Below are positions 36,212 through 44,062 of a DNA stretch of 64,000 nucleotides, piece after piece. The DNA lies in NCBI GenBank assembly GCA_024711325.1, contig JANJTC010000005.1:434001-498000 (forward strand), written 5' to 3'. The translations under genes and the position numbers were made by a program. The notes under the pieces were generated by a model, which did not search any database, had not been told where the DNA came from, and saw only the letters and a list, made by a program, of their open reading frames with translations. The DNA is from Bacteriovoracaceae bacterium. Lineage in GTDB: Bacteria > Bdellovibrionota > Bacteriovoracia > Bacteriovoracales > Bacteriovoracaceae. Within the stretch, counting starts at the first letter, position 1; each line of letters begins with the position of its first letter.

Positions 36212-36798
36212 GCTGCTTTAGGCCAGTATATTGCCTCTTGTTTCTTCTCTTTTTCAAACTCTTCAACTCTTGCCACTAGATCAATTGAGGGACTCTCTTT
36301 AACATCCATCAGACTCTGGTAGAGATAATCATGTCTCTTGAAACTGTTCCATTTAGAGCGTTTAAGAAGATAAGTTAAACCGCAGCTAAAACAAACCAGA
36401 GATGAATGTAGGGCCCAGGAGAAACATTCTCGGAAACTTTTGGACCTGAGTTCCACTCTCTTCTTTAAGAGAAACATGCCATATGTCTGGCCATGATTCA
36501 TAAAGTAACTGAAGAAAAAATAACTAAAAAGAGTCATAGGTAATAAGGGTTCAGAGAGATGAAGGATTTTCTCAAGTTTAAAAGCTGATTGTAAGCGTTC
36601 TGTTACTAAAATCATTTCGACTGATTTAGCAAAAATGGCCAATACGATATTAGTGAACATAAAGACGACCATGAAATCAATGAAATGCACGGCCAGGATT
36701 TTCCAGGTAGATTTTTCTTTCGGAATTTGTGGTTCCAGAAATTGACTAGGAAGTTTTTGAGAGTGCTCAGCGAAGACGACCAGATCGATTAATTTCAT
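36208..36798 (-). CDS. RDD-family membrane protein
   Basis: This membrane protein of 196 residues has about three hydrophobic segments (about 35-60, 85-102 and 130-145). HGQTYGMFLLKKRVELRS matches the RDD consensus around G-x-T-x-G-K. The N- and C-terminal tails are charged. RDD proteins are linked to ion or small-molecule transport in a few cases only. It follows mutS on the same strand. A strong hairpin in between holds its ribosome site. Confidence 0.7.
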   Translation of the reverse strand: MKLIDLVVFAEHSQKLPSQFLEPQIPKEKSTWKILAVHFIDFMVVFMFTNIVLAIFAKSVEMILVTERLQSAFKLEKILHLSEPLLPMTLFSYFFFSYFMNHGQTYGMFLLKKRVELRSKSFRECFSWALHSSLVCFSCGLTYLLKRSKWNSFKRHDYLYQSLMDVKESPSIDLVARVEEFEKEKKQEAIYWPKAA

Positions 36799-36802
36799 AT
36801 AA

Positions 36803-36833
36803 ACCTCTGGTTTCCTTATCGGTAACCAGAGGT
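36803..36833 (-). promoter_or_regulatory. Hairpin covering the ribosome site of the RDD gene
   Basis: Perfect 10-bp arms ACCTCTGGTT / AACCAGAGGT enclose an 11-base loop that can itself pair (CC/GG). Read on the minus strand, the 3' arm contains AGAGG, the likely Shine-Dalgarno for the ATG 4 bases after the stem. It may block translation of the RDD gene, or end mutS transcripts; no U-tract is present. Confidence 0.5.
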
Positions 36834-36843
36834 GAGAGTTTAA

Positions 36844-39498
36844 TTAATGGTTAATAATCTGAGTCTTTAAATCTTGAAGCTTTTGCAAGGCCTGAATAGG
36901 AGTTAAATTCAATATGTCTAAGGCCTTTAAATCATGTTCCAGACTGGTTAAATAATCTGGAATCTGGAGCTCGGTAGCTGCCGTAAAGAAAGTTAATTGG
37001 TTCTCTAGAAGGGTAGAGCCATTAGAGTTCTGGGCTTCTTCTAAATCTTTTAAAATTTCCCGTGAACGTTTTAAAACTTCTTTTGGTAATCCTGCTAATT
37101 CGGCCACATGAATACCAAAGCTTTGAGTCGCTCCTGCCTCAATGAGTTCGTACATAAACTGAACTTTACCGTTCTTCTGCTCCGTTCTGACCGTAAAGTT
37201 TTTGGCCTCAGGCATACTTTCTACCAGCTCAATTAATTCATGGTAATGAGTTGCAAACAGTGTGATCGGTTTAAGTCTTTTCACAAAATGCTCAACCAAG
37301 GCCCAGGCAATGGAGAGTCCATCGTAAGTCGAAGTTCCACGTCCGATTTCGTCGAGAATGATGAGAGATTTTTCAGAAGCATGGCGAAGAATTTCTGCTG
37401 TTTCCGCCATCTCCACCATAAAGGTAGACTGGCCTTTAATGATGTCGTCAGAGGCGCCTAAGCGCGAGAATAAATAATCGCAAATTCCTAGTTCTGCATA
37501 CTGAGCAGGTACAAAACAACCCAATTGAGCGAGGTATTGAATGATGGCAACTTCTCGCATGACAGTCGTTTTTCCTGCCATGTTAGGACCAGTAATGAGT
37601 CCAAAATAGCACTTTTCATCCAGCGTAATATTATGGGTAATAAAACTATCTTTAATATTGGCCTTAATCAGTGGATGCCAGGCACCTGTGACTTTAACCA
37701 TTCTTCTATCGGAATGGAGTACAGGACGAATGAAATTCTCCTGAAGGCTAATCCACGCAAGGGATTGAAAAACATCAATTTGCGCCATTCTCTTGGCCAC
37801 ATCCAATACTAGGTGCGCCTGTTCTTCAATTCTTAAACTGAATGTTTCAAAGATCTCTTTTTCAAGCCGGATTAATTTATCCATGGCCTCTATAACATCT
37901 TTCTCAAATAACTCTAACTCTTGAGTCACGTAGCGCTCGTTATTGACCAGGGTTTGACGACGCATAAAAGATTTTGGCACTTTACTGACATGGGAATTAG
38001 AAACTTCAATGAAGTAGCCAGAAATATTATTGTGTTTGATTTTCAGATTTCCGATACCTGTATCCGAGCGATACTTTGCTTCTAGTTTCAGAATTTCATC
38101 TGAAGCGGAATTAGCAAGTTTTGCCAGACGGTCTCTTTCTTTATGAGCTCCTGCCTTAACGAGATTTCCCTTATCAGCATGGGCACCCATTTCGTCACTG
38201 ATGGTGGCACGTATATCCAGTGCAAGCTTACTTAAAAATTCCAGATCTTTTTTAGGAAGTTTTTGAAAGAAGCTGAAGCTTTCGCGTTCCATATCTTTTT
38301 CAATTTGCATGAACGTTTCAAAAGCATAGGCCAGATTGAGAATGTCTCCCGCTACAACTTTCTTGGTCGAGACTTTCGCCATAATCCGGTCGATATCACG
38401 AACATCAGAAAGGGAATGCCTTAAACTTTTGATGAAATCCGGTTTCTTAATTAGCCCTTCAATTAAGTCCAATCGTTTTTCTATGGCGCCTGCCTCACAC
38501 AGTGGAGATTGAAAATACTGTCGAAGTTGTCGGGTTCCCATGGAGGTTCTGGTTTTATCCATGAAACCCAAAATTGAATTGGAACCTGTTTCACGAGAAC
38601 GGGGAAAAATCTCAAGTCCTGAAAGAGTCGCGTAAGTCACTTTCATCGTTTCTTCATTATTCAGAAGACGAAATGGACGCAAATGGCTGATCTTTTCTAG
38701 TGTTTGAGTCGAAGAGACATAATAACTTAAGGCACCAAGTGGGGCGAGTACCGCCGGTAGCTGTGCAATAATCCCATCTCTTTGATAAGTGGGAATGAGT
38801 TTTTGAATGTAAAAACCCGTATGTTTTTCTTCAAAGTATTCTTGAGACAGATGGGTCTTAAGCACATCAATGCTTTGCAGATAATCGTCAACCAGTGGAT
38901 GTGTTTCCCATTGACCCAAATAAGAGATGAACTCTTTTGGCCTGACCATCAAGAGTCTTTCGCAAAACTCTTCAATCGTTTTGAAAGTGACTCCATAGAA
39001 GTCGCCAGTCGTGAAATCCAGCAACACCAGAATAAAATGATTATTTTCATGAAGACCAGCTGCCAGAAATTTATTTTCAGTAGCAGATGTTTTATCCAGA
39101 TCATAAGGCATACCTGGACTCACAATTTGAGTAACTCCACGTTTAACAATGCCTTTGACTGATTTTGGATCTTCCAGTTGTTCACAGATAACGACTTTTT
39201 TTCCATGTTGGGAAATGCGGTCAACATAGGCCGCTGCCGCATGATGAGGAATACCGGCCATGGGAATAGGAACATCTCCAAGTTTACCTCGAACGGTAAG
39301 AGAAATATTCAAAAGTCGGGAAGCTTCCCGGGCATCCTCAAAAAACATTTCATAGAAGTCACCCATTCTGAACATCAGCAGAATATCGGGATACTGTTTT
39401 TTTACAGAATAATACTGCTCCATCATGGGAGTGAGTTTAATACCTGAGGCAACGAGGTCGGCTAGACTCGGATTTTCTTGAACCATTTGATTTTGCAT
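36844..39498 (-). CDS. mutS: DNA mismatch repair protein MutS
   Basis: MutS recognises base mismatches and starts repair with MutL. The protein has 884 residues from the ATG at 39498; an in-frame TTG 15 bp upstream is possible. The mismatch-reading motif FRMGDFYEMFFEDA is near residue 42. The connector, lever and clamp regions follow, then the ATPase with Walker A GPNMAGKTTVMRE near 637, Walker B LIILDEIGRGTSTYDG and THYHEL. The C-terminal dimerisation helices are present. This is the MutS1 type. No mutL is in the window. Confidence 0.96.
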   Translation of the reverse strand: MQNQMVQENPSLADLVASGIKLTPMMEQYYSVKKQYPDILLMFRMGDFYEMFFEDAREASRLLNISLTVRGKLGDVPIPMAGIPHHAAAAYVDRISQHGKKVVICEQLEDPKSVKGIVKRGVTQIVSPGMPYDLDKTSATENKFLAAGLHENNHFILVLLDFTTGDFYGVTFKTIEEFCERLLMVRPKEFISYLGQWETHPLVDDYLQSIDVLKTHLSQEYFEEKHTGFYIQKLIPTYQRDGIIAQLPAVLAPLGALSYYVSSTQTLEKISHLRPFRLLNNEETMKVTYATLSGLEIFPRSRETGSNSILGFMDKTRTSMGTRQLRQYFQSPLCEAGAIEKRLDLIEGLIKKPDFIKSLRHSLSDVRDIDRIMAKVSTKKVVAGDILNLAYAFETFMQIEKDMERESFSFFQKLPKKDLEFLSKLALDIRATISDEMGAHADKGNLVKAGAHKERDRLAKLANSASDEILKLEAKYRSDTGIGNLKIKHNNISGYFIEVSNSHVSKVPKSFMRRQTLVNNERYVTQELELFEKDVIEAMDKLIRLEKEIFETFSLRIEEQAHLVLDVAKRMAQIDVFQSLAWISLQENFIRPVLHSDRRMVKVTGAWHPLIKANIKDSFITHNITLDEKCYFGLITGPNMAGKTTVMREVAIIQYLAQLGCFVPAQYAELGICDYLFSRLGASDDIIKGQSTFMVEMAETAEILRHASEKSLIILDEIGRGTSTYDGLSIAWALVEHFVKRLKPITLFATHYHELIELVESMPEAKNFTVRTEQKNGKVQFMYELIEAGATQSFGIHVAELAGLPKEVLKRSREILKDLEEAQNSNGSTLLENQLTFFTAATELQIPDYLTSLEHDLKALDILNLTPIQALQKLQDLKTQIINH

Positions 39499-39601
39499 GG
39501 CCTGAGGGTACAAAAACCGACAAAAGACGTCACCTGTTTTTGCCTTACAGGAGCAGGTAAATTAAAACCTCAACTGTTTGTAATTAAAGAAAAATGTTAT
39601 T

Positions 39602-40609
39602 ATGGAAAGTATGAAAATTCGTGACGCTAAATCAATAATAATTATTTCCCTATACCTGGTCATGAATGGACTTATTCTGATGACCTCTTTTGGCCAAAAA
39701 ACAGAGTCCTCAGAAATATCTGCCTCTTCAAAACAACTGGCCCCTGAGTTTACGGAAATTGAAAAGCTTGATTATTTTCACATGAAAGATGGGGTTCCGC
39801 AGATGTCTTTATCCGCCTTGGCCATGCGCTCGCAAGGACAGGAAGTGGCCGATTTCAGTGATCCTCGTGGAGTTTATAACTATCAGAAAAAAAATAAAAC
39901 AGTTCGCTACAGTGCGGATTCTGGCCTTTATAAAAAGGCTAAAGAAACTCTCGCCCTCGAAGGGAAAGTGGAATTCTTCTCTGATGAGGCAAACTATTTT
40001 GCAGATAAAGTTAAATATTACTTAAAGAAAGATCTAATTGTTGGCAGCGGTAATGTGAAGTTTGAAGGAGATGATCTTAAAACAAAAGATCATCTGATTA
40101 TTCTTGCAGATAGTATGCGGGCAAAACCCGAAGCTCAGCTGACTGAGTTCAAAGGAAATGTGAAAGGAACCTTAGAAAGAAAGAAAAAATATGAAGGACG
40201 GATGGTGTTTTCTTCTAATGAACTCGAGTTGGAAGGTTCAAAATCTCTGGCACACCTTGAAGGTGACGTAGAGATGAAACGGGATAATTATCTGATAACA
40301 GCTGGAAAAGCTGACATGTTCCTGGAAAACTTTAATAAAAGCCTCAAGTATTTCGTTCTGAATGACGATGTTAAGGTGACAGAGAGGATGCAAACGCCGG
40401 AGGGAGTCCAAATGCGAAAAGCTTTCGCAGAAAGACTGGAAGGTTTTGGTCGTGAGCAAAAAATGGTCCTCTCGGGTGCGCCAAGGGTGGAAATGGGAGA
40501 AGACGTCATTAAAGGTTACCGTATAACTATTCGAGAAAATGTGGATTTGATCGAAGTTGATGATGCGATGTCTGATGTCCAGGTTAAACGCAAAAAACTA
40601 AAGGAATAG
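39602..40609 (+). CDS. LptC-LptA fusion-like LPS transport protein
   Basis: This protein is predicted to bridge the inner membrane and periplasm for LPS transport. The 335-residue protein has one N-terminal transmembrane helix (about 11-32). An LptC-like beta-jellyroll (about 50-185) contains VYNYQKKNKTVRYSADSGLY and LALEGKVEFFSDEANYFADK. A second, LptA/OstA-like region (about 185-330) contains LAHLEGDVEMKRDNYLITAG and MVLSGAPRVEMGED. Normally LptC and LptA are separate proteins of about 190 and 180 residues. It is 4 bp before lptB, and no separate lptA follows. The fusion reading is from pattern and length. Confidence 0.75.
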   Translation: MESMKIRDAKSIIIISLYLVMNGLILMTSFGQKTESSEISASSKQLAPEFTEIEKLDYFHMKDGVPQMSLSALAMRSQGQEVADFSDPRGVYNYQKKNKTVRYSADSGLYKKAKETLALEGKVEFFSDEANYFADKVKYYLKKDLIVGSGNVKFEGDDLKTKDHLIILADSMRAKPEAQLTEFKGNVKGTLERKKKYEGRMVFSSNELELEGSKSLAHLEGDVEMKRDNYLITAGKADMFLENFNKSLKYFVLNDDVKVTERMQTPEGVQMRKAFAERLEGFGREQKMVLSGAPRVEMGEDVIKGYRITIRENVDLIEVDDAMSDVQVKRKKLKE

Positions 40610-40613
40610 TTTG

Positions 40614-41339
40614 ATGAATGCGAGTTTTCACGCACGTGATCTTAAGAAAACATATAATGGCCGAGAGGTTGTCAAGAATGTGAGCATTGATGTTGAGAGA
40701 GGTGAAGTGGTTGGTCTTTTAGGACCAAACGGCGCTGGAAAAACAACATCATTTTATATGATGGTGGGTTTGGTTAAAGCTGATCAGGGACAAATAAATC
40801 TTCTTGATGAGAACGTGACTGATCTGCCATTGCATGTAAGAGCGAGGAAAGGCATTGGTTATCTTCCTCAGGAAGCCAGTGTATTTAGGGAACTTTCGGT
40901 AGAAGAAAATATTTTTTCTGTACTGGAAGTAAGAGATCTGTCCGATAAGGAAAGACAGAACGCTCTGGATAATCTTATTCGCGATTTTGGGTTGGATCAT
41001 ATCCGTAAATCTAAAGGTCGGGAATTATCCGGAGGAGAGAGGAGAAGGGTAGAGATAGCCAGATCATTGGCCCTCGATCCTAAATTTGTTCTTTTGGATG
41101 AACCTTTTGCAGGTGTTGATCCGCTGGCCGTCAGTGATATCCAGTCGATCATCAAACGCTTAAAGCAGAAGAATATAGGTGTTCTGATCACGGATCACAA
41201 CGTGAGAGAGACGCTGGGTATTGTCGACAGAGCGTACATTATGAGCCGGGGAGAACTGTTAGTCAGTGGGACACCGGAAGAGATCATAAATAACGAAATC
41301 GCCCGTAAGTTTTACTTAGGGGAAGAATTTAAGATGTAG
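40614..41339 (+). CDS. lptB: LPS export ABC transporter ATPase LptB
   Basis: LptB is the cytoplasmic ATPase that powers LPS extraction by LptFG. The 241-residue protein has Walker A GPNGAGKTT, Q-loop GYLPQEASVFRELSVEENI, signature LSGGERRRVEIARSLA, Walker B FVLLDEPFAGVDPLAV and the switch region TDHNVRETL, all matching LptB. The ATG at 40614 is preferred over the overlapping TTG. It sits between the LptCA gene and rpoN, the classical order. LptF/G are not in the window. Confidence 0.95.
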   Translation: MNASFHARDLKKTYNGREVVKNVSIDVERGEVVGLLGPNGAGKTTSFYMMVGLVKADQGQINLLDENVTDLPLHVRARKGIGYLPQEASVFRELSVEENIFSVLEVRDLSDKERQNALDNLIRDFGLDHIRKSKGRELSGGERRRVEIARSLALDPKFVLLDEPFAGVDPLAVSDIQSIIKRLKQKNIGVLITDHNVRETLGIVDRAYIMSRGELLVSGTPEEIINNEIARKFYLGEEFKM

Positions 41340-41349
41340 GGGAATTTTC

Positions 41350-42804
41350 ATGGCGATTAAAATGCATCAAGGGCTAAAGCAAACGCAAAGCCTCATGATC
41401 ACGCCTCAACTTCAGCAAGCGATCAAGCTTCTGACTCTTACTCACCTTGAAATGACCACACTCATTTCACAGGAGATGGTTGAGAATCCGATGCTCGAGG
41501 AGATGGATGGCGAAATGGATGCCAGTCCAGTTGAAGATACCCGCGAAGAGATGGAGGCCAGAGAAGCCACTGCTGATAATTTTTCGGGACCGGAATTAAT
41601 TGAAGGTTCAAAAGATACTTTTGATTGGGAATCCTACTCAGAGTCATTCAACAGTACTTCATCTTCTTCACCCAATATGAAGGAGAGTCAGTCTCCGGAT
41701 GATATGCCTTCTTATGAGAACATGGTTTCCAAATCACAAAGCCTTCAGGAACATCTTGAATGGCAACTAAGAATGGAGTCACTCTCGGCCGATCAGTTAA
41801 GTTTTTGTCTTGATCTGATTGGTAACATTGATGATGACGGTTATCTGGAAGTTCCATTCGATGAAGTCGTTGCCAGATCTCAAATTGAAGACCGGGACGA
41901 AGCCTTAGGCATGCTTGGAATGGTTCAGCATCTCGATCCAGTTGGATGTGGTGCTCAGAATATTCAGGAATGCCTGGGAATTCAGGCCCGCATGCTGGCA
42001 GAGCGCTCGCCTTTAGTTGAGTTGATCATTGAAAGAAATCTCCATGATCTTGAGAAAAAAGATTATGCCAAAATTGCCAAAGATTTTGCTGTTTCAAAAG
42101 ACAAAGTCAAAGACGCTGAATTGATCATAATGGGTCTAAACCCTAAGCCTGGTCGATTAGTCTCGGCCGATGAAACTCAGTACGTAGTGCCTGATATATT
42201 TGTGGCAGAAGTTGGAGGAGAATTTGTCGTTCAAGTTAACGACGAAGGTGTACCTCGTCTGCGGATTTCAAACCTCTATAAATCATTGATTAAAAATGGT
42301 CAGTCAGACACTGAGGCCAAAGAATTTGTGCAGGATAAACTTAGAGCTGCTTTATGGTTAATCAAATCGATTGAAAACCGTCAAAAGACAATTTATAAAG
42401 TCGCAAATTCAATTGTCCGCACTCAGCAGGAGTTCTTCAAAAAAGGACCGGCATTTCTTAAGCCTATGATCCTGAAAGATATTGCCAATGAAATTGGTAT
42501 GCATGAATCGACAGTTTCTCGAGTGACGACCAATAAATTTATGCACACTCCAATTGGAACATTTGAACTTAAATATTTTTTCAACGCCGGTATCGGCGGT
42601 AAAAACGGTGGGATCGATATTGCAGGTGAGAGCCTGAAGCTTAAAATTAAAGAGATGGTCGGGAATGAAGACCCTAAACGGCCGCTCTCAGACCAGAAAA
42701 TCTCTGAACTTTTAAGCACCAGAGATATCGTTGTCGCCCGACGTACTGTCGCCAAGTATCGTGAGATGATGGGAATCGCTCCATCATCGAAGCGTAAGAA
42801 ATAA
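41350..42804 (+). CDS. rpoN: RNA polymerase sigma-54 factor RpoN
   Basis: RpoN directs polymerase to -24/-12 promoters that need AAA+ activators. The 484-residue protein starts with region I (QSLMITPQLQQAIKLLTL), has an acidic region II (about 50-120), then the core-binding domain and HTH (IANEIGMHESTVSRVTTNKF), and ends with the RpoN box ARRTVAKYREMMGI. It lies 10 bp after lptB and upstream of hpf, a conserved Gram-negative arrangement. Confidence 0.96.
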   Translation: MAIKMHQGLKQTQSLMITPQLQQAIKLLTLTHLEMTTLISQEMVENPMLEEMDGEMDASPVEDTREEMEAREATADNFSGPELIEGSKDTFDWESYSESFNSTSSSSPNMKESQSPDDMPSYENMVSKSQSLQEHLEWQLRMESLSADQLSFCLDLIGNIDDDGYLEVPFDEVVARSQIEDRDEALGMLGMVQHLDPVGCGAQNIQECLGIQARMLAERSPLVELIIERNLHDLEKKDYAKIAKDFAVSKDKVKDAELIIMGLNPKPGRLVSADETQYVVPDIFVAEVGGEFVVQVNDEGVPRLRISNLYKSLIKNGQSDTEAKEFVQDKLRAALWLIKSIENRQKTIYKVANSIVRTQQEFFKKGPAFLKPMILKDIANEIGMHESTVSRVTTNKFMHTPIGTFELKYFFNAGIGGKNGGIDIAGESLKLKIKEMVGNEDPKRPLSDQKISELLSTRDIVVARRTVAKYREMMGIAPSSKRKK

Positions 42805-42805
42805 A

Positions 42806-42829
42806 CGAGGAGGTCAGCGCATGACATAG
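42806..42829 (+). other. Strong ribosome site with a two-codon reading frame
   Basis: GAGGAGGT, 5-6 bases before an ATG, is followed at once by ACA and the stop TAG (MT-stop) just after rpoN. It is 55 bp before hpf. It may be a relic or a ribosome-standby or regulatory minimal frame; nothing proves use. Confidence 0.3.
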
Positions 42830-42883
42830 AATGATTTTTATTTTTTGGTGTCCGAGTATTAAATTTTTTTTGAGGCACGTATC

Positions 42884-43273
42884 ATGAAATTAAAAATTTC
42901 CTTTAAGCATTTGGAACACACACCGGCACTCGATCAGCGTATTCACGAAAAATCCGAAAAGTTTGAGAAGTATTTCCAGGGCAATACCAATGTTCAGTGG
43001 TTTTGCTGGGTTCATAATGATGAACACTGGGCCGAAATCAAGGTTCATGGACCAAAATTCAATTTCTTTGCCAAGGCCTGTGCCGACAATATGTATAAAT
43101 CTCTGGATTTAGTTGTTGAGAAGATGGAACGGCAAATTGAAAAACAAAAAGATCAAAAACGAAACAAACTGCACTCTCATGCTTATCAGTCTCCCAAATA
43201 CAAAGAGATTGAAGAACGCATTAAGGATGAAGAGAAATTCTACGATAAATACCTCGAAGAAAAATCCGCTTAG
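42884..43273 (+). CDS. hpf: Ribosome hibernation promoting factor (HPF/RaiA family)
   Basis: This protein binds the 30S decoding region in stationary phase and promotes ribosome hibernation. The 129-residue protein has the beta-alpha-beta-alpha core (KLKISFKHLEHTPALDQRI, AEIKVHGPKFNFFAKA, DNMYKSLDLVVEKMERQIEK) and a charged C-terminal helix of about 35 residues. It lacks the full C-terminal domain of long HPF, so it is the short type with a tail. The GTP/stress-linked position after rpoN is typical. A terminator follows. Confidence 0.88.
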   Translation: MKLKISFKHLEHTPALDQRIHEKSEKFEKYFQGNTNVQWFCWVHNDEHWAEIKVHGPKFNFFAKACADNMYKSLDLVVEKMERQIEKQKDQKRNKLHSHAYQSPKYKEIEERIKDEEKFYDKYLEEKSA

Positions 43274-43328
43274 AAAAGTTCCAGCACACCTTTACGTAAG
43301 CAGTGTGTAATAAAATATCAACTTCCAG

Positions 43329-43352
43329 AGGGTCCGTTCCGGGCCCTTTTTT
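43329..43352 (+). terminator. Intrinsic terminator after hpf
   Basis: An 8-bp stem AGGGTCCG / CGGGCCCT (one T-G pair) with a TTC loop is followed by six T residues. Confidence 0.85.
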
Positions 43353-43367
43353 ATGATTGTTTCTAGG

Positions 43368-43385
43368 GTTATAACATGTTATAAC
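43368..43385. promoter_or_regulatory. Probable operator of the mazEF module
   Basis: GTTATAACATGTTATAAC is a perfect 18-bp palindrome ending 8 bases before the mazE ATG. Antitoxin dimers of the MazE/AbrB type commonly bind such palindromes to repress their own operon. The position over the promoter or leader fits autoregulation. Confidence 0.65.
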
Positions 43386-43393
43386 GACAGGGT

Positions 43394-43630
43394 ATGAGTC
43401 ACGCAAAACTTCAAAAAATTGGTAATTCTCTTGGCTTTCGAGTTTCAAAAGCAGACCTTGAAGCTGCTGGGTTCGATGAGACTTTCGATTACGAAATAAT
43501 CGCTGAAAAAGGCGTTATCCTGCTGGTCAAGAAACGTCCTCATCATTCAAAATGGAAGTTCAAAGATACTGCCTTATCAAAAGAAGATATCGAATGGTTG
43601 GAGTCTAAGCTTGAATCAGGAAATAAATAG
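43394..43630 (+). CDS. MazE/AbrB-fold antitoxin
   Basis: This 78-residue protein has the AbrB/MazE swapped-hairpin DNA-binding domain: KLQKIGNSLGFRVSKADLEAAGF, then FDYEIIAEKGVILLVKK. An acidic C-terminal tail (KEDIEWLESKLESGNK) probably wraps the toxin. It overlaps the toxin gene by 20 bp. The palindrome just upstream supports autoregulation. Family assignment is good; the exact subtype is uncertain. Confidence 0.82.
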   Translation: MSHAKLQKIGNSLGFRVSKADLEAAGFDETFDYEIIAEKGVILLVKKRPHHSKWKFKDTALSKEDIEWLESKLESGNK

Positions 43631-43940
43631 AGGTGATATCTGGAATGTCGTACTTGATCCGACGAAAGGATCAGAACAAGCAGGCCTAAGACCTTGTGTG
43701 ATTGTTTCTCCAGATTCGATGAATGAGCAACTAGATACGATCATTGTTATTCCATTAACGACTAAGAAAAAAGACTGGCCCACCAGAGTAGACACACTTC
43801 ATGATGGAATAGAAGGTCAGGCCATTTGCGAACAAATCAGAACGGTTTCAAAAAAACGCTTAAAGAACAAACTTTCTAAACTCAGAATTTCAGAGATCAT
43901 TCAAATCAAGCTAGTACTTAAACAGATGCTTTTTGATTAA
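43611..43940 (+). CDS. MazF/PemK-family endoribonuclease toxin
   Basis: This predicted mRNA-cleaving toxin has 109 residues. The family motifs are present: INRGDIWNVVLDPTKGSEQAG, RPCVIVSPDSMNE, TIIVIPLTTK, GQAICEQIRTVSKKRL (the conserved R and the Q-x-R-T segment) and a C-terminal helix. The start is TTG at 43611 inside the antitoxin gene, with GGAG 7 bases upstream, which gives coupled, lower toxin synthesis. The recognition triplet cannot be inferred. Confidence 0.88.
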   Translation: MNQEINRGDIWNVVLDPTKGSEQAGLRPCVIVSPDSMNEQLDTIIVIPLTTKKKDWPTRVDTLHDGIEGQAICEQIRTVSKKRLKNKLSKLRISEIIQIKLVLKQMLFD

Positions 43941-43961
43941 TGACCGACTACAATTAATCAT

Positions 43962-44060
43962 ATTCATTCCTTAAAACACCGGAAGCTGGTGTAACTCCAG
44001 CACTGTCCCGCAACTGTAAAGTCAGATACGGCGTTAAGGATTAGACATTCCCGTGGAGGA
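43962..44060 (+). ncRNA. Cobalamin riboswitch
   Basis: The leader of the receptor gene contains the cobalamin signature: GGAAGCTGGTGTAACTCCAG (pairing AGCTGG with CCAGC) followed by CACTGTCCCGCAACTGTAA (B12 box region). GTCAGATACGGCG and the ribosome site GTGGAGGA at 44054-44060 follow. Ligand binding is expected to hide the ribosome site, shutting off receptor synthesis when B12 is plentiful. Exact ends are approximate. Confidence 0.88.
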
Positions 44061-44062
44061 TA

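Noticed and set aside
38782..39162. Plus-strand open frame (126 codons) opposite mutS
   Set aside because: mutS mismatch and connector domains are clear on the other strand.
42423..42878. Minus-strand open frame (151 codons) opposite the rpoN 3' end
   Set aside because: rpoN motifs on + are unambiguous; no initiation signals for the antisense frame.
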